64,000 bases of DNA from Alteromonas sp. BL110 (lineage in GTDB: Bacteria > Pseudomonadota > Gammaproteobacteria > Enterobacterales > Alteromonadaceae): the NCBI RefSeq assembly GCF_003443615.1, contig NZ_CP031967.1, positions 248,001-312,000 on the forward strand. Reading direction: 5' to 3'. Numbering within the stretch: position 1 is the stretch's first letter; each line of letters opens with the position of its first letter. Under the pieces are notes generated by a model. The model did no database searches and had not been told where the DNA came from. It saw nothing but the letters and a program-made list of their open reading frames with translations. The position numbers were made by a program, and so were the translations under genes. Shown here piece by piece: positions 43,582 through 53,064 of this stretch.

Positions 43582-44543
43582 CGTTTTTCTAACCTAAAAT
43601 GACTCACGCGGTAGGTAAGCGGTAACTTACTTTCTAAATTACTCATGTTGCTGTAAGCCATGGCTAATTTTTTAATATCTCGGCGGGTGAGCGGAGGTTG
43701 TTTACGTCCAGTTTCACCTGCACCCACACCTTTCACAGAGCGCAATAGCGACATAATATCTTGGTGAGTATCTACATAATCTTTGGTTATAACTCGTTGT
43801 AAGCGAAGTCCGGATTGCTTAAACCCGCTTACCCACTGTGCGGTTGTCGGCATGTAAGTGTCCGCTTGCGGGAGTTGCGCCACTTTACGCGCGGTTTTAA
43901 GCTCATCAAAAGAGCCCGACACCATAATAGCCAGCTCAGCGATACCATCCTGTTTAAGCACTCGCGCGATCTCGCTGCCCACGAGGTTGGTGTCACTCGC
44001 CCATTGTAGCGCCATGGACGAAAACACCGTTGAAAACGTGTTTTCACAGAAGGGCAAGTCAACGGCGCTTCCTTTTACGAAAAAAGGGCCAAAAATGGGG
44101 TCAGAGTACTTTTTTTGTGCCTGCGCCAACATACCCTCAGCAATGTCTACTCCTGTTACAACTGCGCCTTTTTTTGAAAGCGCCAGTGTATGAATACCTG
44201 TGCCACAGCCGATATCGAGCGCCTCGTCTTGCAAAGCGCTAGGCAAGTTTGCCAACGCTTGCTCGGCAATAATACGCTGAATATTCGCAATACTATTGTA
44301 CCGCGCTGCTGCTTTTGAAAATCTATATGCTACGCTCTGCTCACTAACTTTTCGTGTGGTAACCGCGTTTTTAGCTTTGCCGGTACCGTTAGCTGATACA
44401 GCAACAGCGGAATTACAAGACTCTGCTACAAAAGCGTCTTCATTATCAGGAAGCACTCTTGCCGTACCACTTAATGTCTTACCTTCCAAAGGTTTCAATG
44501 ACTCTGTCAATGAAGCTGATTTTGCAGCTGGGCTTGCCAACAT
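43578..44543 (-). CDS. bioC: Malonyl-ACP O-methyltransferase BioC
   Basis: The 321-residue SAM-dependent methyltransferase methylates malonyl-ACP to start pimelate synthesis. The SAM motif is LDIGCGTGIHTLAL (about residues 109-122), followed by VTGVDIAEGML and the MALQWASD motif. The first ~65 residues (Ser/Ala/Thr-rich) precede the conserved VAYRFSKAAARYN and are an unusual extension or reflect a wrong start. KYSDPIF at residues 145-151 comes from AAGTACTCTGACCCC, another short sequence that looks like an inserted repeat. It overlaps bioD. Confidence 0.88.
   Translation of the reverse strand: MLASPAAKSASLTESLKPLEGKTLSGTARVLPDNEDAFVAESCNSAVAVSANGTGKAKNAVTTRKVSEQSVAYRFSKAAARYNSIANIQRIIAEQALANLPSALQDEALDIGCGTGIHTLALSKKGAVVTGVDIAEGMLAQAQKKYSDPIFGPFFVKGSAVDLPFCENTFSTVFSSMALQWASDTNLVGSEIARVLKQDGIAELAIMVSGSFDELKTARKVAQLPQADTYMPTTAQWVSGFKQSGLRLQRVITKDYVDTHQDIMSLLRSVKGVGAGETGRKQPPLTRRDIKKLAMAYSNMSNLESKLPLTYRVSHFRLEKR
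44093..44111 (-). repeat. Possible second dispersed repeat inside bioC
   Basis: AAAATGGGGTCAGAGTACTT lies in bioC, translated KYSDPIF on the minus strand. GGGGTCAGAGTAC-like sequences are, as I recall, repeated in several gammaproteobacterial genomes, but this window holds only one convincing copy, so the repeat status is inference. Confidence 0.4.
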
Positions 44544-44599
44544 CTTTACATCTCATTCTGGTTTACGGATTTTGGGGCGGTTAAGGCACTCATCGTGCT

Positions 44600-45973
44600 T
44601 TATGCTCCCCCTTTAACAGACGGTTCACTTAACCCACCGCACGATAGCTCGTTTAAACCATTTAGTGACAACTCAAGGGCGTCAATTAATACGTCGATAT
44701 CTTGGGCCCTATGATTTGCGGTTAAGGTTATGCGCAGCCTGTCTTGGTTTTTCGGTACTGTAGGTTGCCGGATAGCGGTTGCCCAAATTCCTCGTTGTTT
44801 TAAACCTTCACTTAACGCAACGGCACGCTCGGGGCTGCCGACAATAACGGGCTGAATAGCGCTTTGCGAGGCTCCCAAGGTGATAGTTCCCAAGGTGATA
44901 TGGTCTGAATTATCGCTTTCCTTGTTCGTATTGAGTGTCTGTCCAAAACGTTTTTGGAACGACTCTCTAAAATAGGAAATATTCTTGATAAGCAACTCGC
45001 GACGAGCGGTATCGCTGGCAATATGGGTAAGTGAATATAAGGTTGCGACTGCTTGTGCTGGAGGCATGGCAGTGGAATACACATAGTGTTTAGAAAAATT
45101 CACCAGATAATCAATTAAAGTTTGGCTTCCGGCAATAAATGCTCCTGCTGTGCCTACCGCTTTACCGAACGTTCCCATAACAACTGGAACCTGTTGTTGG
45201 CTTAGGTTGTGTGCTTCAACAGTGCCAAAACCATTATCGCCTAAAATCCCCATGCCATGTGCATCGTCTAACATAAACCATGCATTGTATTTTGAGGCGA
45301 TATCAGCCATGTCTTTGCAAGGCGCAACATCACCGTCCATGCTAAACACGCCTTCGCTGGCAATAAGAATATCTTGTTGGCTTAATTTAAAATTAGCTTC
45401 AGCTTCAATTTCGCTATGCTTATCCGCAGCCAGAATAGGGTTATTGCAAACACTCGAAAGTACGCTATCTAAATGGTTCAGATCATTATGCCTAAAGCGG
45501 CGAAGCTTAGCGCTTTGAGAAACACACTGCGCCCCTTCTAAAAACGACGCGTGCATAAGCTTGTCAGCAATAATATGCCCTGACGCCCCGCTTCTTCCGG
45601 CGTGAGGAATGTGAGGGAAAAGTGCCATACACAAAGCTTGATTGGCGGCAAAGCCGGAGTTAAATAACAGTGCTGCTTCACGGTTTAAACCATCGGCAAT
45701 ATAAGCTTCAACAGCTAAATGAGCCTGCGTATGCCCCGTTACCAAGGGCGATGCACCGCTGCCCCCACCAAATTGCGCCAACCCTTCAACCCAACTTTGC
45801 AATACGCCTTCATGCTGCCGCATTCCTAGATAATCGTTGCTCGAAAAATTAAGGTAGTGCTCACCATTAATACAAATAATGCTGTCTTTCTCGTACTGCT
45901 GGCAGTGACGCTGGCGCAGCAAGCCTTCTTGAGCGCTCGCGCTCAATGAATCGCCTAACCAATTAAAGGCCAT
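44600..45973 (-). CDS. bioF: 8-amino-7-oxononanoate synthase with coding insertions
   Basis: The 457-residue PLP enzyme is about 70 residues longer than E. coli BioF as I recall it. NFSSNDYLGM, GGGSGASPLVTGH, SEGVFSMDGD, DDAHGMGILG and MGTFGKAVGTAGAF (PLP Lys) are conserved. Extra segments lie after LDSVLSSVCNN (about residues 190-205) and around residues 340-365, where QKRFGQTLNTNK encodes a dispersed-repeat copy. The C-terminus is also slightly extended. It condenses pimeloyl-ACP with alanine. Confidence 0.92.
   Translation of the reverse strand: MAFNWLGDSLSASAQEGLLRQRHCQQYEKDSIICINGEHYLNFSSNDYLGMRQHEGVLQSWVEGLAQFGGGSGASPLVTGHTQAHLAVEAYIADGLNREAALLFNSGFAANQALCMALFPHIPHAGRSGASGHIIADKLMHASFLEGAQCVSQSAKLRRFRHNDLNHLDSVLSSVCNNPILAADKHSEIEAEANFKLSQQDILIASEGVFSMDGDVAPCKDMADIASKYNAWFMLDDAHGMGILGDNGFGTVEAHNLSQQQVPVVMGTFGKAVGTAGAFIAGSQTLIDYLVNFSKHYVYSTAMPPAQAVATLYSLTHIASDTARRELLIKNISYFRESFQKRFGQTLNTNKESDNSDHITLGTITLGASQSAIQPVIVGSPERAVALSEGLKQRGIWATAIRQPTVPKNQDRLRITLTANHRAQDIDVLIDALELSLNGLNELSCGGLSEPSVKGGA
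44933..44945 (+). repeat. Repeat copy inside bioF
   Basis: GAGTGTCTGTCCA is read on the minus strand as FGQTLN within an extra segment of the synthase, in the same reading frame as the bioD copy. Confidence 0.8.
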
Positions 45974-47097
45974 TACGCCTCCGTTAATTGCTGTTTCTTT
46001 GCCGCTACCTTAGGCTTGGTTGCATCGATAAACAAGTCGTTGCTGTCGTCAGCCTGCTCTTGTTGCTGTGCGATCTCTTCTTCTAACACTTGTTGATGCG
46101 CTTCATCAGAATAATCTCGCGTACGCTCAGTGTTGATACCAAGCTTTTTGAACAGCATGACATCTTCATGAGTATCAGGATTAGAGGTGGTTAACAGTTT
46201 GCAGCCATAGAATATGGAATTAGCTCCCGCCATAAAGCACAGCGCCTGCATTTGCTCGTTCATGGCCTCACGTCCCGCCGACAGGCGTACGTGTGACTTA
46301 GGCATCATAATGCGGGCAACAGCAATGGTGCGAATGAACTCAAAATAGTCCAGGTCTTCTACACTATCTAGCGGCGTACCTTTAACTTTTACCAACATAT
46401 TAATAGGCACACTCTGCGGCTGTTCGGGAAGGTTAGCTAGCTGCACCAGCATACTGGCGCGGTCGCTCACCGTTTCTCCCATGCCCACAATGCCACCTGA
46501 GCAAACATTCATACCCGCAGCCCGAACATTTTCCAACGTATTTAGGCGGTCTTGATATGTACGGGTGGTAATAATATCGCCGTAGTATTCCGGCGAGGTG
46601 TCTAGGTTGTGGTTATAGTAATCCAAGCCCGCTTGTTTTAACGCAACCGCTTGGTCACGGGTTAACATACCCAGCGTCATACAGGTTTCCAGTCCTAGGC
46701 TTTTTACCTCTTCAACCATTTTCAAAATATAAGGCATATCTCTGTCGCGGGGATTACGCCATGCGGCCCCCATACAAAAACGGGTAGAGCCGACTTGTTT
46801 TGCTTCTTTTGCTCGCTGGATGACCTTCTCAATTTCCAACAGCCGCTCTTTTTCAAGCCCCGTATCATAACGAGCGCTTTGTGGGCAGTACTTGCAGTCT
46901 TCAGGGCATGCACCGGTTTTAATCGACAAAAGCGTGCTAACCTGCACTTCATTAGGATTAAAATACTGTCTATGCACCACTTGAGCATTAAACAGTAAAT
47001 CATTAAATGGCATAGCAAACAAAGCTTCGACTTCGGCTTTGCTCCAATCGTTTCGAATAGTTGTCGTTTGCGCAGAAGGCGCACTAGCCAGCGTCAT
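45973..47097 (-). CDS. bioB: Biotin synthase
   Basis: The 374-residue radical-SAM enzyme inserts sulfur into dethiobiotin. The SAM cluster cysteines are Cys64, Cys68 and Cys71 in [30 protein letters not shown] and [10 protein letters not shown] are conserved. The C-terminal ~40 residues ([16 protein letters not shown]) are acidic and not conserved. The stop overlaps the start of bioF by one base. It is divergent from bioA. Confidence 0.96.
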   Translation of the reverse strand: MTLASAPSAQTTTIRNDWSKAEVEALFAMPFNDLLFNAQVVHRQYFNPNEVQVSTLLSIKTGACPEDCKYCPQSARYDTGLEKERLLEIEKVIQRAKEAKQVGSTRFCMGAAWRNPRDRDMPYILKMVEEVKSLGLETCMTLGMLTRDQAVALKQAGLDYYNHNLDTSPEYYGDIITTRTYQDRLNTLENVRAAGMNVCSGGIVGMGETVSDRASMLVQLANLPEQPQSVPINMLVKVKGTPLDSVEDLDYFEFIRTIAVARIMMPKSHVRLSAGREAMNEQMQALCFMAGANSIFYGCKLLTTSNPDTHEDVMLFKKLGINTERTRDYSDEAHQQVLEEEIAQQQEQADDSNDLFIDATKPKVAAKKQQLTEA

Positions 47098-47130
47098 TAA
47101 CTGTCCTTTACTAATTATTATTGCTGGCTT

Positions 47131-47158
47131 AGTCTATGCCCCAATATCAAGTTGTCAA
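47131..47158 (-). promoter_or_regulatory. bioB promoter, possible BirA operator region
   Basis: On the minus strand TTGACA (47153-47158) and TAGACT (47131-47136) are 16 bases apart, about 35 bases before the bioB ATG. AACCATTGGTAAAGG further upstream and GTTGACAA at the -35 loosely resemble the two halves of a BirA site (TTGTAAACC/GGTTTACAA) but with mismatches, so BirA control is only plausible. Confidence 0.5.
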
Positions 47159-48461
47159 CTCTGACCAATTCAAAACCTTTACCAATGGTTATTTTGTGAA
47201 CAATATAGAATTTGATAAACAACACATTTGGCACCCTTATACCTCGGCGGTTAATCCTCTTCCCTGCTATGAAGTAGTTGGCGCAAAAGGCGCTGAGCTT
47301 ACCTTGGCCACTGGTGAAATATTGGTAGACGGTATGTCTAGCTGGTGGGCCGCTATTCACGGTTACAACCATCCCGCGCTCAACGATGCAGCGCATCAGC
47401 AAATCGAAGCGTTTTCTCATGTAATGTTTGGCGGTATTACTCACCAGCCGGCGGTGGATTTATGTAAATCTTTACTTAGCATGGTGCCGGCCGGTTTAGA
47501 GCGAGTGTTTTTAGCTGACTCTGGCTCGGTGTCTGTTGAAGTCGCGATAAAAATGGCAATTCAGTATTGGGCGTGCCAAGGGCGCTCAGAGAAGTCGCGC
47601 ATTGTTGCGCCGCGAAATGGCTACCACGGCGACACGTTCGCTGCAATGAGCGTGTGCGATCCAGTAAACGGTATGCATAGTTTATTTGAGGGTGTACTAA
47701 GTAAGCAGATTTTTGCGCCCGCCCCTCAAACTCGCTTTGGTCAAACTTTCAGTGAAGACGACATTCTTCCGCTAGAAGAGATTTTCGAGAAGCATCATAA
47801 TTCTATGGCGGCGTTAATTTTAGAGCCTATCGTTCAAGGTGCAGGTGGCATGCGTATTTACCATCCTGAATACTTAAAACGCTGTCGTCAACTTTGTGAT
47901 ACCTATAATGTGCTTTTGATTTGCGATGAAATCGCTACTGGTTTCGGTCGTACGGGGAAGCTCTTCGCCTGTGAGCATGCCGGTATTTCGCCTGATATTC
48001 TGTGTTTAGGCAAAGCGATTACTGGCGGCTATATGACGTTAGCCGCTACTTTGTGCACCGAAGATGTCGCGCTAGGGGTTTGCCAAGGTGAACCCGGCGT
48101 CTTCATGCATGGACCAACTTATATGGGTAACCCGTTAGCCTGTGCAGTCGCCAACGCTAGCTTATCGTTAATTAACGAAAATCATTGGCAGCAGCAAGTT
48201 CCCAGTATTGAGAAACAATTACAATCCGAGTTGGCAAAATGTGCAGACTTACCTCGTGTTGCTGATGTAAGAGTGCTAGGCGCTATTGGGGTGGTTGAAA
48301 CGGTAAATCCGGTCACTGTTGCCGAAATTCAACGCCATTTCGTCGAACAAGGGGTATGGATACGGCCATTTGGTAAACTGGTATACATTATGCCTCCCTA
48401 TATCATATCTTCAGAACAACTAAGTAAGCTAACCCATGCGATTTACACAGCCTTGAGATAG
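47136..48461 (+). CDS. bioA: Adenosylmethionine-8-amino-7-oxononanoate aminotransferase
   Basis: This class III PLP aminotransferase of up to 441 residues makes DAPA. It has [12 protein letters not shown] near the N-terminus, [46 protein letters not shown], the PLP lysine in [10 protein letters not shown], and [12 protein letters not shown]. The ATG at 47136 gives about 20 non-conserved residues; a GTG at 47196, right before NNIEFDKQH, would match E. coli BioA better and would widen the gap to bioB for a divergent operator. Neither has a strong ribosome site. Confidence 0.93.
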   Translation: MPQYQVVNSDQFKTFTNGYFVNNIEFDKQHIWHPYTSAVNPLPCYEVVGAKGAELTLATGEILVDGMSSWWAAIHGYNHPALNDAAHQQIEAFSHVMFGGITHQPAVDLCKSLLSMVPAGLERVFLADSGSVSVEVAIKMAIQYWACQGRSEKSRIVAPRNGYHGDTFAAMSVCDPVNGMHSLFEGVLSKQIFAPAPQTRFGQTFSEDDILPLEEIFEKHHNSMAALILEPIVQGAGGMRIYHPEYLKRCRQLCDTYNVLLICDEIATGFGRTGKLFACEHAGISPDILCLGKAITGGYMTLAATLCTEDVALGVCQGEPGVFMHGPTYMGNPLACAVANASLSLINENHWQQQVPSIEKQLQSELAKCADLPRVADVRVLGAIGVVETVNPVTVAEIQRHFVEQGVWIRPFGKLVYIMPPYIISSEQLSKLTHAIYTALR

Positions 48462-48628
48462 CGTAAGAGGTTGTCACGCTAAACACTTACTTTTTGTCAC
48501 ATGAGATAAATTCAATGTCGGGAGCCCCTAGCGTTAAAAGACTTCTATAAACGAATTTTGGAAGTCAGCGATGAGAAGCGGGTCATTAATGGGTCGACAA
48601 TACTGATTATTTTATAGCGAGTTTTTAA

Positions 48629-49150
48629 ATGGTAGTGCGTGTTCTTGATAAAGTGGTCTTTGCAGTTTTATTCATTATTACACTGCAGGTACCTATTTTA
48701 GCGGATCACTACCGCCAATATTTGAACGGCTACTATGATGCACTAAGAGATGAAGTATCCAGTTCTTCTGTACTTGCTAAAGAGCATGGTTTTTCTTCTG
48801 TGGACGCTATGCTCGACAGCTTACAGAAAAATAGCGAGCCAGTAGTGCGTGAAAATGCATCCATGAAAGCGAGTCGTTTTGCACAGCTCACTACATTAGA
48901 ACAAGGTATGAGAAAACTTGAACATGGCCACTACTTCGAAAAGCTGGTGTTTATGGCCTCGCCTTCTCAATACGGTACGTTAAATCGCGTACTTGATAAT
49001 TTTAGTCCATCAGTACCGCTTACACCGTCGTCAATAGTCTTTAGCCTTGTTACCGCTATTTTGCTTAATTTATTAATTTGGACACCGCACTTTTGCTATT
49101 GTCAGGTCAAGAAAATCAAAGACAAACCCAAACGCTATTCCTATAGGTAG
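48629..49150 (+). CDS. DUF2937 family membrane protein
   Basis: The 173-residue protein has an N-terminal TM (VVFAVLFIITLQVPIL), a central extracytoplasmic helical region (YYDALRDEVSSS, YFEKLVFMA), and a C-terminal TM (SIVFSLVTAILLNLLIWTP). The conserved ending pattern matches DUF2937, which has no known function. It is monocistronic, followed by small unknown genes. Confidence 0.75.
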   Translation: MVVRVLDKVVFAVLFIITLQVPILADHYRQYLNGYYDALRDEVSSSSVLAKEHGFSSVDAMLDSLQKNSEPVVRENASMKASRFAQLTTLEQGMRKLEHGHYFEKLVFMASPSQYGTLNRVLDNFSPSVPLTPSSIVFSLVTAILLNLLIWTPHFCYCQVKKIKDKPKRYSYR

Positions 49151-49202
49151 CGAACCCATTAAAGCTGCGCGTTTTGTATAACGACCAAAGTTGAATAGGC
49201 GC

Positions 49203-49406
49203 ATGGACAAGCTTACTAAAGAAGCCTACTCAGTACTTTCTGAAGCTGATGGCTTTTCACAATTTTTCGACCGTGATGCCAAGGAAACATTCGCCGCAGC
49301 CGTAATGGCGATTATTGATGAGTTTGTGGTTAATGGTGACGTAAATCCCACCAGCTTAAGGTTAGAGCAGGTTCGCAATGAGCATCTGCTCTCTAATTCT
49401 CATTAA
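49203..49406 (+). CDS. Small hypothetical protein (67 aa)
   Basis: The frame begins MDKLTKEAYSVLSEADGFSQ and is helical and acidic. I do not recognise the family. The ATG at 49203 has AGGCG nearby; an in-frame TTG four codons upstream is less likely. It may be conserved in close relatives only. Confidence 0.5.
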   Translation: MDKLTKEAYSVLSEADGFSQFFDRDAKETFAAAVMAIIDEFVVNGDVNPTSLRLEQVRNEHLLSNSH

Positions 49407-49718
49407 AGCTACCGCTTAAACGCATTTTTTATAAATGTGACTATAGATTAAATGAAGTTCCCATAACTTTAAGTCACTATAAACTTCTATCCACTTTGCC
49501 GTTTACTTTCCTAATCCCTTTTGCGCTTTTGCTTCTTCAGTGAGCGCTTTGACGCTGTAGAAAAATCATTTATTTCGCTTTTTATCGAATTTGGCATCGA
49601 TAATGCAAAACTTTATTTAACGGTGAGACGCGAACTATTAACTTATCGTTTTAAAGGAAAAAAGAAACGTTTAATTATTAGCGACTTACCAAGACCAATT
49701 AGCAAAGGAGATACTATT
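49407..49718 (+). other. Intergenic stretch without recognised gene
   Basis: These 312 bases lie between two small unknown genes. An open frame continues through part of it in phase with the downstream gene, but it lacks a ribosome site and family match. I see no repeat copies or strong terminator. Confidence 0.45.
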
Positions 49719-50000
49719 ATGCCAACAGATGCTCAATTATTGATCGGGAAAGTGTTGCAAATAAAAGACAAAATTATTGCAAAGCGTCATTGCATCCCAA
49801 GCGATCTAGAAGCGGAATGGGACAAATTAGATAAGAAAACTGCATGCTTTGAAAGTGAGGCGCTCTATAAAAGTGCAGTGAAAGGCCAAGAAATGAATAA
49901 GCATATCGATTATTCAGGCTCGGTAAAAGAATTGTCTCAACTGGTATCCCAGCTCAAAACTCTTAATAAAAAAGTTAACGTTACTCAAGTACATCACTAA
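49719..50000 (+). CDS. Small hypothetical protein (93 aa)
   Basis: The ATG at 49719 is preceded by AAGGAG (49705-49710), a strong ribosome site. The product, beginning MPTDAQLLIGKVLQIKDKII, is helical and charged, with no membrane segment, and ends KKVNVTQVHH. No family was recognised. It is convergent with the GNAT/C39 gene. Confidence 0.6.
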   Translation: MPTDAQLLIGKVLQIKDKIIAKRHCIPSDLEAEWDKLDKKTACFESEALYKSAVKGQEMNKHIDYSGSVKELSQLVSQLKTLNKKVNVTQVHH

Positions 50001-50061
50001 GGCCTCGGGCACTTCTGCATGCCTAAATTTCTGCATGCCTAAGGCCAAATCGAGACGCGTG

Positions 50062-51330
50062 CTACTTTTTCTTTTTAAGGAGTACCAATGTTCTTACTTT
50101 ACGCGTGCCATAGCTGGCAAGCCTTAGAAAGTCTTCGCGGGCAACCGGAATGTGTTGATATTCAACGGGCTGCCCTTCGCTCGCATCTGGATCGTGCAAA
50201 TAGTAACAGTGAGAGTCGCAGCTAGTCACCGCTACCCAATGGGGCACCTTTTTCTTATCAAATGCGTATGTGCTGATTAAGCACAATACTGCCCCACCAG
50301 TTTTTAGAGTTTGGTCGATAACATCCATACGCCAGTCTGCTATTTCAACAGAAATGCCTTTTTTCCGAGCTTCTGCCATAAACTGCAATTCGACATTTTC
50401 GACTATCGTTTTTTTGCTATCATCTCTTACTCCATCAACAAAAAGTGGAACCTCCTGATTAATAACCACTTTCGCAGCATAGCCTTCGTGTACCGCAGCG
50501 AGTGCTAACCCCACAGGGTGACAGCCTCCGTGTCCTGACATCATGAATATCGTGGTAGCAGTGCGCCACAAAAATAGCTCTTTTTCTTGCGTCATTTCAT
50601 AGCGATTGCTCAACGCACACATTGCCATCATTAATGCCGACGGGCCGCAGGTGAAATCTGTAGTTTGCTGGTACCACGGATAGATCTCTGTCTTAACCGA
50701 TTTACTCGGCACCAATACTTTCTGCATACGCAATGCGTCGGTGTGATCGTCGTAGTAGTCGCTATACATACCGAACTGACTAAACCCTAATTTTTTATAC
50801 AGAGCTATGGCGCCAGCATTACCTACGGCCACTTCCAGGCGCATAAATCGCTTTCCCCGTAACAGCGCCCGCTCCCCCAGGCTATTTATGAGCTTTTCAG
50901 CAACGCCAAGCCCTCGTGCCTCGGGAAGAACCGCAATGGAGTACAGTCTAGTAAGCTGTGTACCGCGTCGTAACAACAATAACCCATAACCCACAATACT
51001 TTTATTACTTGCTTTTGTGAGCGTCGAGTTTGTAGTCAACGGTTCACGTTCAGCTACAATAAGCTCTGCATGCTGTGCATCAATGTAAAATTTGAAACGG
51101 CTTTTACTTAGTCTATCGGTTGTGAAACAGATTTGCTCAATATGCTGAAGAGAAGCAAGATCTTGTAATGTCGCAACACGCAGCACTACATTCGGCTGCA
51201 TTGAAGGCGCACCGGCACCTGTTGTCGACATAGTCTTCGACGCGCCCTCTCCTAGGCCATATGCACGAATTGCGCTTTCCTGTGAACTTGCATTATTCAC
51301 TTCAGTTACTTGCTCAGCCGAGGTAATCAT
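50062..51330 (-). CDS. GNAT acetyltransferase fused to a C39-like cysteine peptidase
   Basis: The 422-residue protein combines two domains. Residues ~48-205 form a GNAT acetyltransferase (LYSIAVLPEARGLGVAEKL holds the acetyl-CoA loop; NAGAIALYKKLGF). Residues ~215-415 form a papain-like C39 peptidase with Cys228 in DFTCGPSAL, His364 in VPHWVAV and Asp380/382 in LHDPDA. There is no ABC transporter part or signal peptide. The start overlaps the upstream ATP-grasp gene by four bases. Such GNAT/C39 plus RimK pairs recur in marine gammaproteobacteria; substrate unknown. Confidence 0.88.
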   Translation of the reverse strand: MITSAEQVTEVNNASSQESAIRAYGLGEGASKTMSTTGAGAPSMQPNVVLRVATLQDLASLQHIEQICFTTDRLSKSRFKFYIDAQHAELIVAEREPLTTNSTLTKASNKSIVGYGLLLLRRGTQLTRLYSIAVLPEARGLGVAEKLINSLGERALLRGKRFMRLEVAVGNAGAIALYKKLGFSQFGMYSDYYDDHTDALRMQKVLVPSKSVKTEIYPWYQQTTDFTCGPSALMMAMCALSNRYEMTQEKELFLWRTATTIFMMSGHGGCHPVGLALAAVHEGYAAKVVINQEVPLFVDGVRDDSKKTIVENVELQFMAEARKKGISVEIADWRMDVIDQTLKTGGAVLCLISTYAFDKKKVPHWVAVTSCDSHCYYLHDPDASEGQPVEYQHIPVAREDFLRLASYGTRKVRTLVLLKKKK

Positions 51331-52814
51331 CGCCCTCTTTGCTCCAACCTATCAGCAAATTCCTGCATAATTAATTCGTACAGTTCTTTGCCTAAATATT
51401 TATCTTCAACGCCCGAGTCAATACTTGGGTTGTCGTTCACTTCAATAACATAAACCGCATTTCCGGTTTGTTTAATGTCTACGCCATATAAGCCATCACC
51501 TACTGCCTTTGCGGCCTTAATGGCAGCTTGTAATACTGGCTTAGGTACTTCAAACGTGGGCATAGTGGTAAATCCACCTGAGGAGAATCTATCACCCTGA
51601 TGGTTATATATCTGCCAATGATTGCGCACCATAAAATACTGGCAAGCATAGATAGGTCTGCCGCCTAACACCCCTATTCGCCAATCGAACTCAGTGAATA
51701 TATATTCTTGAACGAGTACAAGCGCCGATTCAGCCAGCATTTGCTCTAAACGCACTTTTAACACTTCTTTATTTTCCGCTTTATGCACACCCCGGGAAAA
51801 TGAGCTTTCAGGCAGCTTTAATACCATCGGCAAGCCAAAGTCAGCAATGAGCGTATCGCACACTTCGTCAGTGGCACTTGATACAAAGGTTGCTTTCGGC
51901 GCGGGTACTTTTTGGTATGCAAATGCATCTTGCAAGTACACTTTGTTACAACAGCGCAAAATTGACTGCGTGTCGTCCATGACCACGATTCCTTCTCGCT
52001 CAGCAGCGCGGGCTAAACGATAAGTGTGATGGTCAATTGCAGTAGTTTCACGAATAAATAGCGCGTCATAGTGACCTAATTCTTCTGGCGACAACCGGCT
52101 TACTACATCAGCCCGAAAGCCCACTTTTTCTGCCGCTTTTACAAAGTTTCTAATGGCGCGCTCATCACTAGGAGGTGTACTCTCTTCTGGATTAACCAGA
52201 ATAGCCATATCCCAACGTGTACGTTTACTCGTTTTACTTGCCTTCCACTGTATTTTTGTGTGCTTTTTAAGCTGCTCAATAAAGCATGCTTGTTGCACGG
52301 TATCTAGGTCTTTAAACGCTTTAGCCTGCAGTGTTGCAAAGCCCTCAATTTGTGCTTTAGCCGCAGTTTTAGGCAATACACTACCATCGGTAACCATGAG
52401 ACTTAACACTAATACCGGATACGGATACTTCTCAAACGCTTGGCGGGCTAAGCGTTTAAAGCGCTGATCTTTCACTTCACCGAAAAGTACTAATAAAGGC
52501 GCATTTTCAATTTCGGTATTGTCTTGAGATACCGGCAAGGAAAAAGCAATGCGATCGATACTCTTTTCTTCCGCCATACGTAGATCATTGATGGTATTTA
52601 CTGAAGGCAACACAGAGTGATTACGAGCCTGGGCCAGCAGCGAACAGTAATAGCCCTCACTCAAATATCGCGTGGTATCGCAAATATTGATAACCCGTGT
52701 TTTGGGTTCGTTTAACTTTGGGAACTCAGCAAGATAATCTTGAAAAGTAAGTACGGTTAATGAAGAGTTACGAAAAGGGGTAACGTCATCAGTAACAATC
52801 AAGGTTTTGTGCAT
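51327..52814 (-). CDS. RimK-like ATP-grasp ligase
   Basis: The 495-residue protein has an N-terminal RimK-associated domain (about 1-200), then an ATP-grasp fold. LPMVLKLPESSFSRGVHKAEN, LVQEYIFTEFDWRIGVLGGRPIY and the C-terminal metal/ATP motif YVIEVNDNPSIDSGVED are typical of glutamate-adding or peptide-ligating RimK-type enzymes. The final gene overlap (ATGA) with the GNAT/C39 gene suggests a complex or shared pathway. The amino-acid substrate is unknown. Confidence 0.88.
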   Translation of the reverse strand: MHKTLIVTDDVTPFRNSSLTVLTFQDYLAEFPKLNEPKTRVINICDTTRYLSEGYYCSLLAQARNHSVLPSVNTINDLRMAEEKSIDRIAFSLPVSQDNTEIENAPLLVLFGEVKDQRFKRLARQAFEKYPYPVLVLSLMVTDGSVLPKTAAKAQIEGFATLQAKAFKDLDTVQQACFIEQLKKHTKIQWKASKTSKRTRWDMAILVNPEESTPPSDERAIRNFVKAAEKVGFRADVVSRLSPEELGHYDALFIRETTAIDHHTYRLARAAEREGIVVMDDTQSILRCCNKVYLQDAFAYQKVPAPKATFVSSATDEVCDTLIADFGLPMVLKLPESSFSRGVHKAENKEVLKVRLEQMLAESALVLVQEYIFTEFDWRIGVLGGRPIYACQYFMVRNHWQIYNHQGDRFSSGGFTTMPTFEVPKPVLQAAIKAAKAVGDGLYGVDIKQTGNAVYVIEVNDNPSIDSGVEDKYLGKELYELIMQEFADRLEQRGR

Positions 52815-53064
52815 TACTGTCGCTTCTAGATAATAATAGGTTAGTTAACATTTAAACTGCGCCGCTCAAATAGCGTACACAGTTATTAAAGCGCGAAGTT
52901 TACGCCTAACTTCTATTTTGCATAGCACAATCTGTACGGCTTTTTTTCATCGAAATGACAATAAAAACTGATGTACAATTAATTCTATTGATACGGCTTT
53001 TATTTATTAATTTTGTCTATAAATAGAGATAGGCAGAACGACACAAAGGGTTTGAGGAGTAAGT

